Assembly: GCF_030272615.1 (NCBI RefSeq)
Contig: NC_081405.1
Coordinates: 477,179,508-477,243,507 of the forward strand
DNA length: 64,000 nt
Direction of reading: 5' to 3'
Source of the DNA: Cryptomeria japonica
Taxonomy: Eukaryota > Streptophyta > Pinopsida > Cupressales > Cupressaceae
Shown here in pieces: positions 21,898 through 33,312 of this stretch (its first letter is position 1; every line of letters begins with the position of its first letter). Under the pieces are notes generated by a model, which searched no databases, was not told the DNA's origin, and saw only the letters and a program-made list of their open reading frames with translations. A program made the translations under genes and the position numbers.

Positions 21898-22416
21898 GGA
21901 TAAGCCTTTCCTTATTTTTCCCTACTTCCTTATCCTGAGATCTCTCTCTTGTCTTTGTTTTCCTTCGTGAGAATGTGTGGGATAAGGAATTCCTTTGTTC
22001 CCCTTGTATCTTATCCCATGACATCAGTTGTGCATTGTTCTAACCTCGCAGGATAAGAAGAAATCCTTTCGCTTTGCTTTCTTATCCTACGGCCCTTCTG
22101 TTCTCATCATTCCACTTTGTGGGATAAGGAGGAGTACTTTATTGCCTTTAAAAATTCTTATCTCGTAGCCTATGCTTGTTGCATTTGAAAATCTTGTGAC
22201 TAGTAAGAGGAAAGGGGAAATTTCCCTCTGATGACTAGGAGCCCCTCTCTCTTGTTGAACCTAAGTGAGTTGACTGGCTGATCGAGTCAACTTAGAAAAA
22301 GAACTGGGGCTCGCTTTGCACTTTTCTTTTTACTTTTCTTATCCCGCATAGTCTCAGCTATCTCCATTTATCTCTGTAGGATAAGCTATCCAATCTTAAT
22401 ATTTGATCTCTTATCC
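21898..22416. repeat. Alternating GGATAAG / CTTATCC array
   Basis: Ten exact copies of GGATAAG or its complement occur in about 520 bp: plus at 21898, 21980, 22051, 22122 and 22379; minus at 21929, 22010, 22081, 22338 and 22410. A changed CTTATCT is at about 22158. Orientation alternates almost without exception. Flanks are partly shared, e.g. CTCG-before-plus and TTCTTATCC-C before-minus sites, so it looks like a decayed tandem array of inverted-repeat units. GATAAG is also the core of the plant I-box. Confidence 0.75.
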
Positions 22417-22519
22417 CATAGGACCTTATCTACTGGCATACCGCCATATCCATGTTGCTCTTTAATGTTGACTGGGGTCAGCCTCGATGCCAAATAACAT
22501 GCTAAAAATGAAGGCGGTC

Positions 22520-22684
22520 AATAACATGACATGTTATTGACATGAGATGCTGATGTAACATATGAGGCATGGGGTCAATAACACTCATTTTATTAACACA
22601 TCATTTAACCCTCATGTTATATGACACTGCAAAACTTAAGAAGAAGAAGCTAACACTTTTGAGACTGATAACATGACATGTTAT
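22520..22684. repeat. Two copies of a 17-19-bp palindrome
   Basis: AATAACATGACATGTTATT at 22520-22538 is palindromic around a central A. Its 17-bp core ATAACATGACATGTTAT recurs at 22668-22684. The sequence between them repeats related words (AACATGTTA-like, TAACAC, ATGTTATATGACA). No gene is seen from 22417 to 22831. Confidence 0.7.
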
Positions 22685-22831
22685 TGGTATTTACTAACAC
22701 AAAATGTTAGTTACACTGAATTCCCAAAACTGATCCCTACAAAGGTTAGCACAAAAACTCCCAACACTAACTAATGCATATCAAAGGGAAATCAAGGGAT
22801 TTTCAAGCCTAATTAGAGAAACAACATTGTT

Positions 22832-23041
22832 TTCTATGCTTGCAACAAATCTAGTCATATTACAAAATACTGTAGAAGCAAGAATGCTTCGATAGACAAG
22901 AACAAAGCATTTGAAAAGGGAAAAGCAAAGGTTGAAGAGATGAAGGAGCAGCACAAGAAGATGTGGGTTAAAAAGGAAGATTCAAATGAAAAGAACGGGT
23001 CCACACCTAATCTGGGTGTTGGATCTTCATCCAATAACTAA
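22832..23041 (+). pseudogene. Gag zinc-knuckle remnant
   Basis: The frame reads FYACNKSSHITKYCRSKN, a CCHC knuckle (C-x2-C-x4-H-x4-C) whose first Cys is now Phe. A Lys/Glu-rich tail follows (GKAKVEEMKEQHKKMWVKKE) and ends in Ser/Asn at TAA 23039-23041. An in-frame TAG lies just upstream at 22814. A purine-rich tract and a TGTAG start follow within 30 bases, so this may be the end of a gag-only or gag-retaining element. No pol is visible. Confidence 0.55.
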
Positions 23042-25940
23042 GGCATTTGGACTTAGGGGGAAGATTTTCATGTAGATTGTGAGGCCCTACCCCGACTCGT
23101 CCTAGCATTTCAGTATTTTTCATGTTGAGACTATTATGGTTGCTTTATTTTTACACATTATGGATTTGTAACTTATATGATTTCATGATTTGGATAACAT
23201 TGATATATATTGATGCTTCATTTCTATGCATGATTCTAGAATAGGATTACTTTGTGATGACGTATGTCATTATTGGAATTGCAGGACTTTACTATGATGA
23301 TAGAAATACGAATGCATGTTTTATGTATGGATCAAAATTATGTGGATTATGATAAATGCTTATGTGGATTTATTTGGGTATAAGATATATAGATTTGTTT
23401 AAATGTAAATTTGTATGCGAAGTGTTTAATGTGTATTCTTATTCATGTGTTTTATATTATATGAGTTTATTTGGAATTACTAATGTGTAATTGAGATGCG
23501 CAGGAAAATTATCCATGTGACCATGGAAAGATTATGGAGAACCAAACCTAGACCTATGTACGTTCGTAAAACTAGGGTTTGTCTATTTGGAGAGACAACA
23601 CCCCATTTGTATCGTATTTTATTTGTGAAAGTGAATGTGGCATGTGTGTTAAATTAAATTTACTAAATTGTGTAAATCCAACAAGAGACAAAATTTCATG
23701 TATAATTTTGTAAAAGTATTTTTATTGTGTCACTTGACACATGTGTTGATTTATTTCTTGATTTTTTAATTGTCTCTTGGAGGGAGTCATTTTAACCATA
23801 GCTTTTGCAAATAATTTAATATGGTTCTATATTTTCCTTGGGTAGAGAATCTTTGGGGTGGTCAACTTAGGTTTGACCCGAAAGTTAACTTCAGATGGGT
23901 TTAAAAGGGGTCAAATGGACTCCTAGGGGTAGTTTAAAGGTGTTTCCTAAAGCCCATAAGGTATACCTAAGGGTTAGGAGTAATTTTAGGCATGTGAAAA
24001 CTCCCATATGGCTGTTTAGTCACCCTAAAAACTGGATTTTCTAAGATGTGCGAAAATTGAATTTAGAGGGCATCATCTAGGTTAGTTAACTTTCCTTTTT
24101 GATGAGAGATCCCTTTTGATCTTTTTCCAACTTTTTCCTATTTCAATTTTAGAAACCTGTAAGAACTCTCACTGAGGTCTTCTTAGGCAAGAATGAGAGA
24201 TTTTGTGGGTAATCACCCACTCTCCATTTTTGGAGACAAGACAATTTTGAAAGAAAAAGATTTGGTATAGGAATTTGGCTAAGTGTAGAGAAACAAGGAT
24301 TGTGGAATTGGGCTACTCATCCTCAACTAGACTAGCATACCTTTGGGCAGTTGAAGGTTGGTTTAACTTCTCTTTGTATTGTTTTCATGTTGCATGTTAT
24401 GTTGAAAAGATTTGTTTGTAAGGAAAGGCTAGTTTCTTACATTTTCTTTTGTGAAAATTATTATGCATTATGTCTTTTATTTCTTGTATGCATTCTGCAT
24501 TTTGGGAGTAAACAAGACCTCCTACTCTTGGGAGAGAGGATGATCTTGTGGGTGGTAGAAGTTTGACAGCCCTTGAGTGAGAGGCTCTCGTTATGAGAGT
24601 GAACTCAAGGGATATATATGTGACCCTTGCTACATGGCTTGTTTATGCATTTGGGGATCATAAGGAGGGAAGTAAGGCATGAATGCCCTGGGGGGCATAA
24701 GGATGCGAGGTTATTATACTTATGATATATCTTGTTTTCCATGAGGTGGCTTTGTGTTTTTACCATACTTGTAGTCTCCTTAGGGTATTTGGTCCACTAC
24801 CACCCATGTAAAATTATCACCTTTTGTGGTGCAGTGTAGCCTTGGTTGGGAATATGTTGTTGTGATTGTTTTCCCCTGCTTGTTGTGTTTGCATGTGTGT
24901 ATCCTATCTAGGGCTTGGTTCTCCAAGCTCAGGGGTGGCTACTAGTTAGCCTAGGCTGGGAGGTGAGCATTCCATGGTCATAGCCCTTTTGATTTAATTG
25001 CAGGTTGTTGAAAGAAAAGAAAAGGACAAGTAGAGTTGCTGGATTTATTTCTTTGCAGAAAAGATATTAGAAAATGGAATATTTATGTTTTAAGTTGCAG
25101 CAATGTAAAAGGGAAACTATGTTGTATCTATTTTCGAAAAGAAATGTATCTATTATTTTTAAGGTCCTCATTTAATAGAAATGAGAGGTCCATTGTAAAA
25201 GTTGACTATAATGTATTTTAAATACACCTTAAGGAAATACATTGTTTTATTAAGTATTATTTGGTTGCAAAATGAATTATTTATGTGGAGTATTACGTTT
25301 TGTATTGTTCTTAAAAGTTTAATGATTGCATGCATGTCACTTTGAAATTAAATGTTCAGTTTATTTCTGTTACAAGCTAGGGTTGTCGTTGCACCAAAAG
25401 ATCGACCTGTTAATGCCCGATACAACCACTAGACTTATAGAATCTACAGGAGGCTGTTAAACCATGTCACGAATCCCCGCAAGGGATGCTGGCCCACTGC
25501 CAACAATTTCCTCATGCATGTCTCTAAGTTTAATTAAAATAATCTAGGTTAATGTAGTTGTTGAATACATCTTATTAAACTCTGTCATCTATATAGTTGT
25601 TGTTTAGATTTATTGATTTTGTCATTTATTTAATTTGCAGAAAATAAAACCTAGAGTTAAATAGTCTATTTAATTTAGGTAATATCCTATTTATATAGTT
25701 GTTTAATTTTATGGAATGTTGTCAATCATTTAATTGCAGAAAATAAATCTAAGATCATAAAGTTTATCTTTGTTTTATGATATTTGATTTTAAAAAAAAA
25801 AAATACATTGATTTAAATCAACATATTTAAATCAATCTGTTTTTAAAAAAAAAGATTTTTTTTGTTTTATCGAAAAAAATAAAAATAAATATGATATCTA
25901 TATTTTTGCATAACAGAGTTAGCTTGGGTATCAAAAACAA

Positions 25941-25942
<2 letters not shown>

Positions 25943-25992
<50 letters not shown>
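25943..25992. repeat. (TA)n microsatellite
   Basis: An uninterrupted TA dinucleotide run of about 50 bp in AT-rich DNA. Confidence 0.95.
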
Positions 25993-25995
<3 letters not shown>

Positions 25996-26088
25996 TAATT
26001 TAAACATTAAATAATATTAAAAAAAATAAAATTTTAAAATTAAAAAATAAAATAAAACCTTGGGTTTTTGAGGGGGGGGGTGGCGAAC

Positions 26089-26180
26089 CCACTGTGTGTA
26101 CACACAGTGGGCGGCGTCAAGGCCCGCCACTGTGTGGACACACAGTGGGCACCGTCGCCGTTGTGTGCACACACAGTGGC
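26089..26180. repeat. Three GC-rich palindromes in tandem
   Basis: A perfect 22-bp palindrome with half-site CCACTGTGTGT lies at 26089-26110. A near-perfect copy (central TA replaced by GA) is at 26127-26148. A third, changed copy around the 12-bp palindrome TGTGTGCACACA is at about 26157-26180. Spacers are GC-rich (GCGGCG, CCGTCG). Short ORFs across it on both strands (26017-26279) are products of the repeat. Confidence 0.85.
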
Positions 26181-26401
26181 GGCCGAGGAGAACCCGCCGC
26201 CTCCTCCATAGCCACCGCCCTCCTGCATGAACCACCGCCTATAAAAAAAAAAAGAGAAATAAAACCTGAGCCCGGGTAGGGTTAGGGTAGAATAAATAAA
26301 GGAAGAAATTATAAAATGTGGGGAATTTTATGATATATTTATATATTTTTAGTTTAGGGTTTTGCATGGACAAATTTTAATACTGTAAAGACATATTTGT
26401 T

Positions 26402-26435
<34 letters not shown>

Positions 26436-26439
26436 TATA
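26402..26439. repeat. (TA)n(CA)n compound microsatellite
   Basis: A short TA run changes into a CA run of about ten units and back to TA. Confidence 0.9.
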
Positions 26440-26600
26440 TAGGGTTTAAAAAAAGAATGGTTAGGGCAAGTAATGTGGTTTCAAAAAAATAAAAGGGGAT
26501 TTTATAATAATAAAAAATTAGGGTTCTTGAGTATTTTGGTTAATAAGGTATGTTTAAATAAAAGGAAATAACCTCACATAAAAATATATCAGAGTTTATT

Positions 26601-26702
<102 letters not shown>

Positions 26703-27306
26703 TAAAATTATGGATGTATAAATTTGACTTTAATTTAATTAGTTTATTTAACATTCATATTTTATATATGTTAAATAAACATTTAAATATGAATTCTTAA
26801 ATTTTAAAATTAGATTGGAGTTAATCATTTAAGAAATTAATTTTGTTTGTAAATTATTTGACTATAGGGAATAAATTTAGTCCACCTAGATATAGGTTTA
26901 TGAGACTTAACTTTATAGGAAAATTTTCATTATGAATTTATTTGACCCTTTTATATCGATTTAGTTGAAACACATTTTAATTATTGTTAAAATAAAATAT
27001 AGACAATTATAAGCTAAGTGCTAGGACTAATTTAATTAGTCCCTAAAATCAATTAATGGTTATTGGAGATTAATTTTATCTACGTCAATTAATTGAATAA
27101 ATTAATTTATTGATTAAAATTGAGAAGATAATAAATAATTCTTTTAGTGTTCCGCATTTGATTTAAATTAATATTTTTGTTTACTTGAGTTAGAGGTTAA
27201 AGATTAACTCAAACATAGTTAAAGACCAAACTTGATAGTGCGTCTCGTATTAGCAACATTTAAGGTTATTAAGTTGTGATCTTTAAAATAAAAAAATTCC
27301 CGTTCG

Positions 27307-27324
27307 TGCCCAAAAGTTTGGGCA
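27307..27324. repeat. 18-bp inverted repeat
   Basis: TGCCCAAA and TTTGGGCA are separated by AG. It lies at the possible right border of the candidate LTR. Confidence 0.6.
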
Positions 27325-27330
27325 TGTCAT

Positions 27331-27725
27331 AGATCCTTAAAACCCCCTTTCTAAGATCTGTAATTGGTTGTAGATGGTTGTAGATGGTTGTATATGATCA
27401 TGGAGATGATCCTGAGAGATATCTAGAAGATCTAATGCCTATTTGATGCTCTGGTACAATGTTCATGAGTTTCAAAGAATCCAGAAGGACCTTAGGGTTG
27501 AGCATTTATTGCACCTTAAAGTTAGGTATTTGAAGGATAAAAAGGCATTTTAACATTCATTTCTCACATTGCATATGAAGCAAAAGAGAAAAGGAGTGTG
27601 GTGAAGAAGATTGTGCAACTAAAATATAGCTTGTGTGGATTCAACGAAGATTTTTTGTATCTAGTTCAAGTCAAAAAGGTATTTTCTGAGTTCGAAGCTA
27701 TTTGTTCATAACCTAGATTTTGATA
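27331..27725. other. Non-coding stretch with a small tandem repeat
   Basis: Nothing coding is seen. TGGTTGTAGA is repeated three times at 27365-27394, the last with one change. Confidence 0.5.
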
Positions 27726-30700
27726 ATGGTATCATCTGGTTCTAGTGTGGGGAATCCATTAGTTGTCAAGATAACTCATAGGGTAAGGTCAAAATTCAAG
27801 AAGCATCCATACAAATTAATGGAAGATGATAGGAATGGTGCATTCTAATATATTCTGCACAGGGTATTGTATGTCAAAAACATTAGTACTTACATCCATT
27901 GCAATATTGAGGAGCTTGGAAATGCAAAAATGCTATCACTTTACACCAAGTAGATGATTGATGGTATGGACAACCTAAACTTTGATTTCAAATCTTTGCA
28001 AGATGAGGGTTTCATTCGGTTTGTGAACTTTTTGGTTTTCAATGAACCCAAATGGGTTAGGTATATTCTGAGCAGAGTCCATGATGAATTCATATGGCTA
28101 GACAAACCATACAAGATTACCAAGAACACAATCAAAGTAGTAACATGTTTGAATGCAACCAGTGAAGTCCATGGTCTGAGAAATGTGAAGAACACAACTA
28201 TGACAAAGGTAACTGGTTCTTAACATGACAACAAATAAATGAAAATAAGTGATATTATTGAGTATGATGTGAGATTCGCATCCACGGTGACAGGCTATAA
28301 GGTATTTGAATCTAGCAGAGCTAATTTAGTCTCTAGCACAACAGTTTACGCAACATACCAAATTTTGAAGGAGAACAAATTGTAGACCTATGCATAGTAC
28401 TGTTGAGTAAACTTATGAGCAATTTGAAGAATATTAAACAAGATAAGAAGCATGTTTTTAAGTTTGGCAGTTTTATTGTCTATTTGGCTTTCTATTTCAT
28501 GAATGAGATTCCTAGTATAGGCAAAATTCAATGGGCATATGATAAATCGGTGGCTATACAGATTAAGGAAGTTTTGCAAGGATTAGGAAATGCTCAAGCA
28601 AAGAAAGATATCCTATGGGGTTACTTCAAATACTTCCAAGGAATGATGTAGAGTAGGGAAAGGATCCCGAAGGAGATTGTGGAGAAGTATGAGGACACCA
28701 TATGCTTCATTGTGGATAATGACCAATGCCTTATAGAAGTAGATGATCCGAGAATAGTAGAGATCATACCCATGGTGTATGAAGTTGATGCAAATACTCT
28801 TGATATGTATGCTTAACATCTTTTGAGCAAGCCAATGGATGAAAAGTAAGAGATATTTGGAATTTATAAGGAAAAAATTTTAATCTTGTATTCTCAATTC
28901 ACTAATACCAGAATATAGAAGAGAGTGAGAAAATAAGTAGAACAGCTCACTAAAGATATGGGCATCACTAAGGAAGTCATTCATAGAGCACATGAGAAAA
29001 ACATCCTGAAAGATGAGGACATGGTTCAACCAAAGAAGACTAAATTGATGACTCCTCTAAAGCCAAGGCAAACAAAGTCAAGACATTCCTCTAATGCTCA
29101 AAAGCATGTCCCTCCAACTAAGTCTCAAACCAAAACATCTGGTGGAGCAGAGAAGAGGAAGACAGGGAAGCCTAAGAGAGTCTATGTGGCAGCCACTACA
29201 AAAGAAGAGAGAATCTAATGAAGTAGTGAGGGAAGTGAAGAAGAGTGCCACCTCTGCCAAGGTAGTCAAGAAGACACCATCCAATGAAGGCTAGCCATGC
29301 AAGAAGCAAAAAGTTGGAGCTGATAAATCCGGTAGACAACATCATAGCAAGAAGCCCGAGTTTGAGCTTAATCAATCTTTGAAGTCCATAAAACTAGAAG
29401 GCACCTACACTATTATGCCCCCAATGTCATTAAGTGAGATAGCTGATGAAATAGTGAAGGAAGGAAATTTGAAGAATATATCTAAATATTATGAGAATTG
29501 TGATGAGAATGATCAAAGAGAAATAGAGGAAGTCATTGTAAAATATATGAATATATATAGAAAAGCTTGATAGAATTATTATCTATGATATTGAAGGGTT
29601 TATATGATTTTTTGGATGCTAGAAGGGATACAACTAGTTTAGAACATGACAGAATAAAAGAATATGTATTATATCATTTGTGCTTTGTGATTTCCAAGGT
29701 TGAAGTTGATAGACTCCTCAAGGTTGCAAAGTGAAGATTTAGAAGCAAAACAAGAGCTAACTAGATCATGTTCAAAAAAGTAGACGAAGTGGATAAGGAG
29801 AGAAAAAATTTTGAAACAAGTTTTGGAAGAGAATAGGTATGAAGTAAATCTAACAAAAGTTGACACCCCTCTAGATGTACATGTATATGATGATACCTTC
29901 ACTCCAGATGTTCAGACAAATGTACAAGATACAGTTGCATATGATACTACTAATAATCAATAGGTTTCTAACTTCAGTGAAGTTGATCAAACTCCCCTAG
30001 TAATAAATTTTGAATCGGATAAGGAAGCTAAGGAGGTTGGTGATGGAAAGGGAGAGGATGCTAAGAAAGAAGAAGAAGAAGAAGAAGAAGAGAAGGCAGA
30101 GAAGTAGAAGGATGGAGATAAGATTGAACAGGTTCCAATGGCAAGAGACATTATGGACAAAGGGAAACAAATTATCAATGACACAGTTCTCACTAAAGGG
30201 CCTATAGATCTTAATTTTCTATCTCTCGTCCAAGCACTCAAGCTTGCAACACCTACATAGGCCAAAGCGAGTGAAGACATTGAAGAATCACTCTGAATAC
30301 AAAGAACTAATATCCATGGAGACAAGTGTGCTGAAGAAAATTCTACCATGTTTTAAGCAAGACACAACAGACTCACTTTCTGATAAGCTGAGGAGCATGT
30401 TGAAAGGAGTTGGTTCTCATTTTGTGTCTTTAGAGAAAGCAATGGAAGGAAATGTACTTAGTGAATTTTATGTTATGTAGTTAAGGAAAATTTTGAAAAT
30501 GATTGAAGGCGATAGGGTTAGTCTGATTTTTGGTTTGAAGACTATTTAGGAGGCACTAGAAGAAGGTGGTAAGATATACAAGTCATGTCTTCTTTTGCCT
30601 AAAGTTACAATTGAGATAGATAAGAAGATAAAGGAATGTGGAGGGTAGTTAGCTGACATTTCTCAATCTTACACCCCCCAATCAATTTTTTTAAGTAACT

Positions 30701-31070
30701 ATGAATCTCAAGTAATGGCTCTACTTGATAAAATCAAGAGCCTTAATCAAGAAAAAGATAGAGTGGTTGGGAGAGTGGGAGAACTTGTGAATTTAATTAC
30801 TCCTTGATTGGGAACCTTGTTGATCATTTAGTAGGATGCTATGAATACTCTGGATAAGAGTGTTTTGGTAGATTATAGAGGAGTAGAGATGCATGCTTAT
30901 TTGTTTAGTGCCCTAATAAATATTTTGGAGAATTTGAAGAAAGGTTGGGATGATCACTTGCAGTCCCTGAAGATTTTTTTTGGAGACATCTTTAAATTCA
31001 TGTAATTTATTGAGTATACCCTTGTATAGATTTTGGCAGATACCTATCTTTGGCATTTTTTCCAAAGGGG
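27726..31070 (+). pseudogene. Unrecognised multi-domain ORF before a copia-type 3' LTR
   Basis: The ATG at 27726 opens MVSSGSSVGNPLVVKITH and can be followed through several stops and one shift near 28390. The N-terminal globular part includes DGMDNLNFDFKSLQDEGF and FKFGSFIVYLAFYFMNE. A Lys/Arg-rich middle at 28950-29300 (KRKTGKPKRVYV) is followed by an acidic GAA-encoded Lys/Glu run at 30060-30095 and a coiled-coil-like C-terminus (LDKIKSLNQEKDRVVGRVGE). No gag, RT, RNase H or integrase motif occurs. It ends just before PPT-like tracts and an LTR of the copia A/B type. It may be an extra 3' ORF of a 5'-truncated copia, or cargo of a non-autonomous element. Function unknown. Confidence 0.55.
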
Positions 31071-31203
31071 GAGAGAGAAGAATGAAAAATTTGGTATATT
31101 TTTCAAGGGGAGCTTGTTGATATTATTGAGTTGCTGAGTTGTCGAGTTTTGAAGTTTTGCAGTGACAACTTGTCATTTTTCATCAAGCATTGCCATAAAT
31201 GCC

Positions 31204-31215
31204 AATGGGGGAGAT
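31204..31215 (+). other. Polypurine tract of the plus-strand copia-type element
   Basis: AATGGGGGAGAT, the same position and shape as the tracts of copia A and B. A second candidate, CCAAAGGGGGAGAGAG, lies at about 31063-31078. Confidence 0.6.
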
Positions 31216-32300
31216 TATTGGCAAGAGACACTGTACCAATAGAGATTAGTGCATGAGGAATTTTTTTTTTGTTTTCATCGATGACAACTCAAACCAAAGA
31301 TCACATATGGTATATGCAGATTTGTTCTACCAGAAGTTTGATATTCATTTATGCTTAAGTCTGGAAGGTGGAATACAGTATGCGACAAAGTATAAGTACA
31401 TTGTGTGGATCTCCATTTTGGTTGCATAGATTTCCTTGCAGTGAACAAGGTAGTTGATTGGATGTTACAGGTAGCTTATTTCACAATCCTAGTCTCTGGT
31501 ATTGATTCTTGTGCAAGATAGAAGATCCAATATCTGGTAATTTAGGAAGAACAAAGTTATTTTGGTGAAACTTGTTATTCATAATCTTTGGGATGATTTA
31601 GGTGATCGGTTTTGAGTTTGAGGTGGTCGAGCCAACATGTGTGAATCTTATTATCAATTTATTTTGGTCCGCATATGGATTTGTAATCAGATTGAGCTGA
31701 CTTGTTGTTATACATTTCATGTTGCATATTATGCAGTTTATTTTGAGCCCACATGGAAATTGATTTAATTTGTTGATGTTGATATATAAGATCGATTCAT
31801 TTGAGCATTTTGGTATGTGTTGTGATGAGATGTAAGTGTGCAAATATTGTGAAGTTTTGTATGTGTGATTGAAGGTTTTTGTGCTTCAATATGTGACAGA
31901 GAAACAAAACAAAGAAAAGAGACAAAACAAAGGAAGAAGACCTTTTGCACTTAACCGGAACTACATTTTGGAATTTTTAGATACTATCCATTAGTTTGTC
32001 AATTGTCATTTTTAGTCTCTTGTAAGGCAGTGAGGCTTCCTCCAGGTTGTAGCCCTCTTTTGTAATTGAATAGTGAGCTCTAGGTAGTGTGTCTGAATGC
32101 ATGTGCATTCCCCTCTTGTAATATTATTACACTCCTAATCACAATATTATAATATTGTGGGTCTCAATCCCATCGTGGTTTTTTCCTTTTTGGGTTTCCA
32201 TGTAAAATTGTGGTGTTTTGATTTATTGGAGTTGTTGGATATGGTTGTTCATTGTTTCTATTGTCATGCTCTGTGAGAAGTGTGATACCTGCAGCTACAA
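31216..32300 (+). repeat. Plus-strand copia-type 3' LTR
   Basis: Starts TATTGG after the tract (expected TGTTGG). It contains the reverse complement of the conserved copia block (CCCATCGTGGTTTTTTCC at about 32169-32186) and ends near CTACAACA at about 32300. It fits the 3' LTR of an element related to copia A/B in the opposite orientation. No matching 5' LTR or TGGTATCAGAGC is seen upstream, so the 5' end is missing. The right border is approximate. Confidence 0.6.
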
Positions 32301-33189
32301 CACAAAACAATCAATAGATCATTACAATCATGGTTAGCAAATCATAAGAAAAAGAAAGATAAAACCATGACAAAGCGATCTATCTCCTCCTAAGAGATGC
32401 GAGTATGGATTTGCTCTCAGATCTAGATAAGCAATCCTAGTGACTTGACTGCACCTAGATGGAGGATTTGAAATGATAATGATATGCAAAGATGAGATTG
32501 ATTATGCTATATTTATCCAAGAGACTAATTAAGATAATGGTATGCATGATTAAGCTATGAAAAGATTGATTAAGCTACATGATTCAACAATTATACTAAA
32601 AAAATGATCAAATTAAACTAAATCTAAGATGTAATTGCCTATAATAACAATGCTCAAATGATATGCTAGAATTGATATGCCTATAGTAACAATGCCTAAG
32701 ATGAAAATGAGATGGGATCCTTATTGCTCCAAAATGGGGGATATTTATAGGATTTCCAAGGCCAGGGGTGAGGTGGCAGGAATCAATGGTCAAGATTGAG
32801 TCTAAAGATATCAAGGGTGAAATTGGAGGAGGTTGGAGAAGAGGTTGGAGGAAGAGACACTTTTCATCTCTGTAGTGACAAGTGTCAAGGAGCTTTTCTC
32901 ATAAAAGGGCAAGTGTCCAAGAGAGGATACATGTGGCCAAAGTGCCATGTGTCTCAAGAAGAAAATATCCACACCATAGCAGGTTAGGATAAGGAGGTTA
33001 GAATGTGCAAGATAGGATAGGGTTAGGCAAGCCCAAGGTTAGGTGGAATGAGTTAGGTTAGAGGGATAGTTAGGTTAGGTGGTTAGAAGTTAGGAGGCAT
33101 GTGGGTAATTTGAATTTAAAAATTTAAATATTAGGAAAAGACTAATTAATTCTCAATAACTCATAAATTGATTTGTTTTAATTAATTGA
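32301..33189. other. Non-coding stretch with a GTTAGG-rich patch
   Basis: No convincing gene. From about 32980 to 33095 the word TTAGG recurs about ten times at irregular spacing. The region might be the 3' LTR of TatB, but no second copy is available. Confidence 0.45.
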
Positions 33190-33312
33190 TTTGTTTTCAC
33201 TTTTTTTGGATTTTTCTGCTTTTTCACTACTTTTTTTTGGATTTTTCTGCTTTTTCACTGTTTTTGGATTTTTCTGCTTTTTCACTTTTTTAAGATTTTT
33301 TTGCTTTTTCAG
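33190..33312 (-). repeat. T-rich tandem repeat in the TatB 3' end
   Basis: About four units of roughly 30 bp built on TTTTTGGATTTTTCTGCTTTTTCAC. It begins right after the end of integrase, the same site where T1 has its 35-bp repeats. The Lys/Ser-rich ORF read across it (33178-33366) is an artefact of the repeat and the integrase tail. Confidence 0.8.

Noticed and set aside
26017-26279. Cys/His/Thr-rich short ORFs that look like zinc motifs
   Set aside because: The repeated CTHSG-like pattern is only the translation of the three palindromes, in AT-flanked non-coding DNA.
32980-33095. TTAGG words as a telomeric repeat
   Set aside because: The plant telomere unit is TTTAGGG, spacing here is irregular and the surroundings are retroelement DNA.
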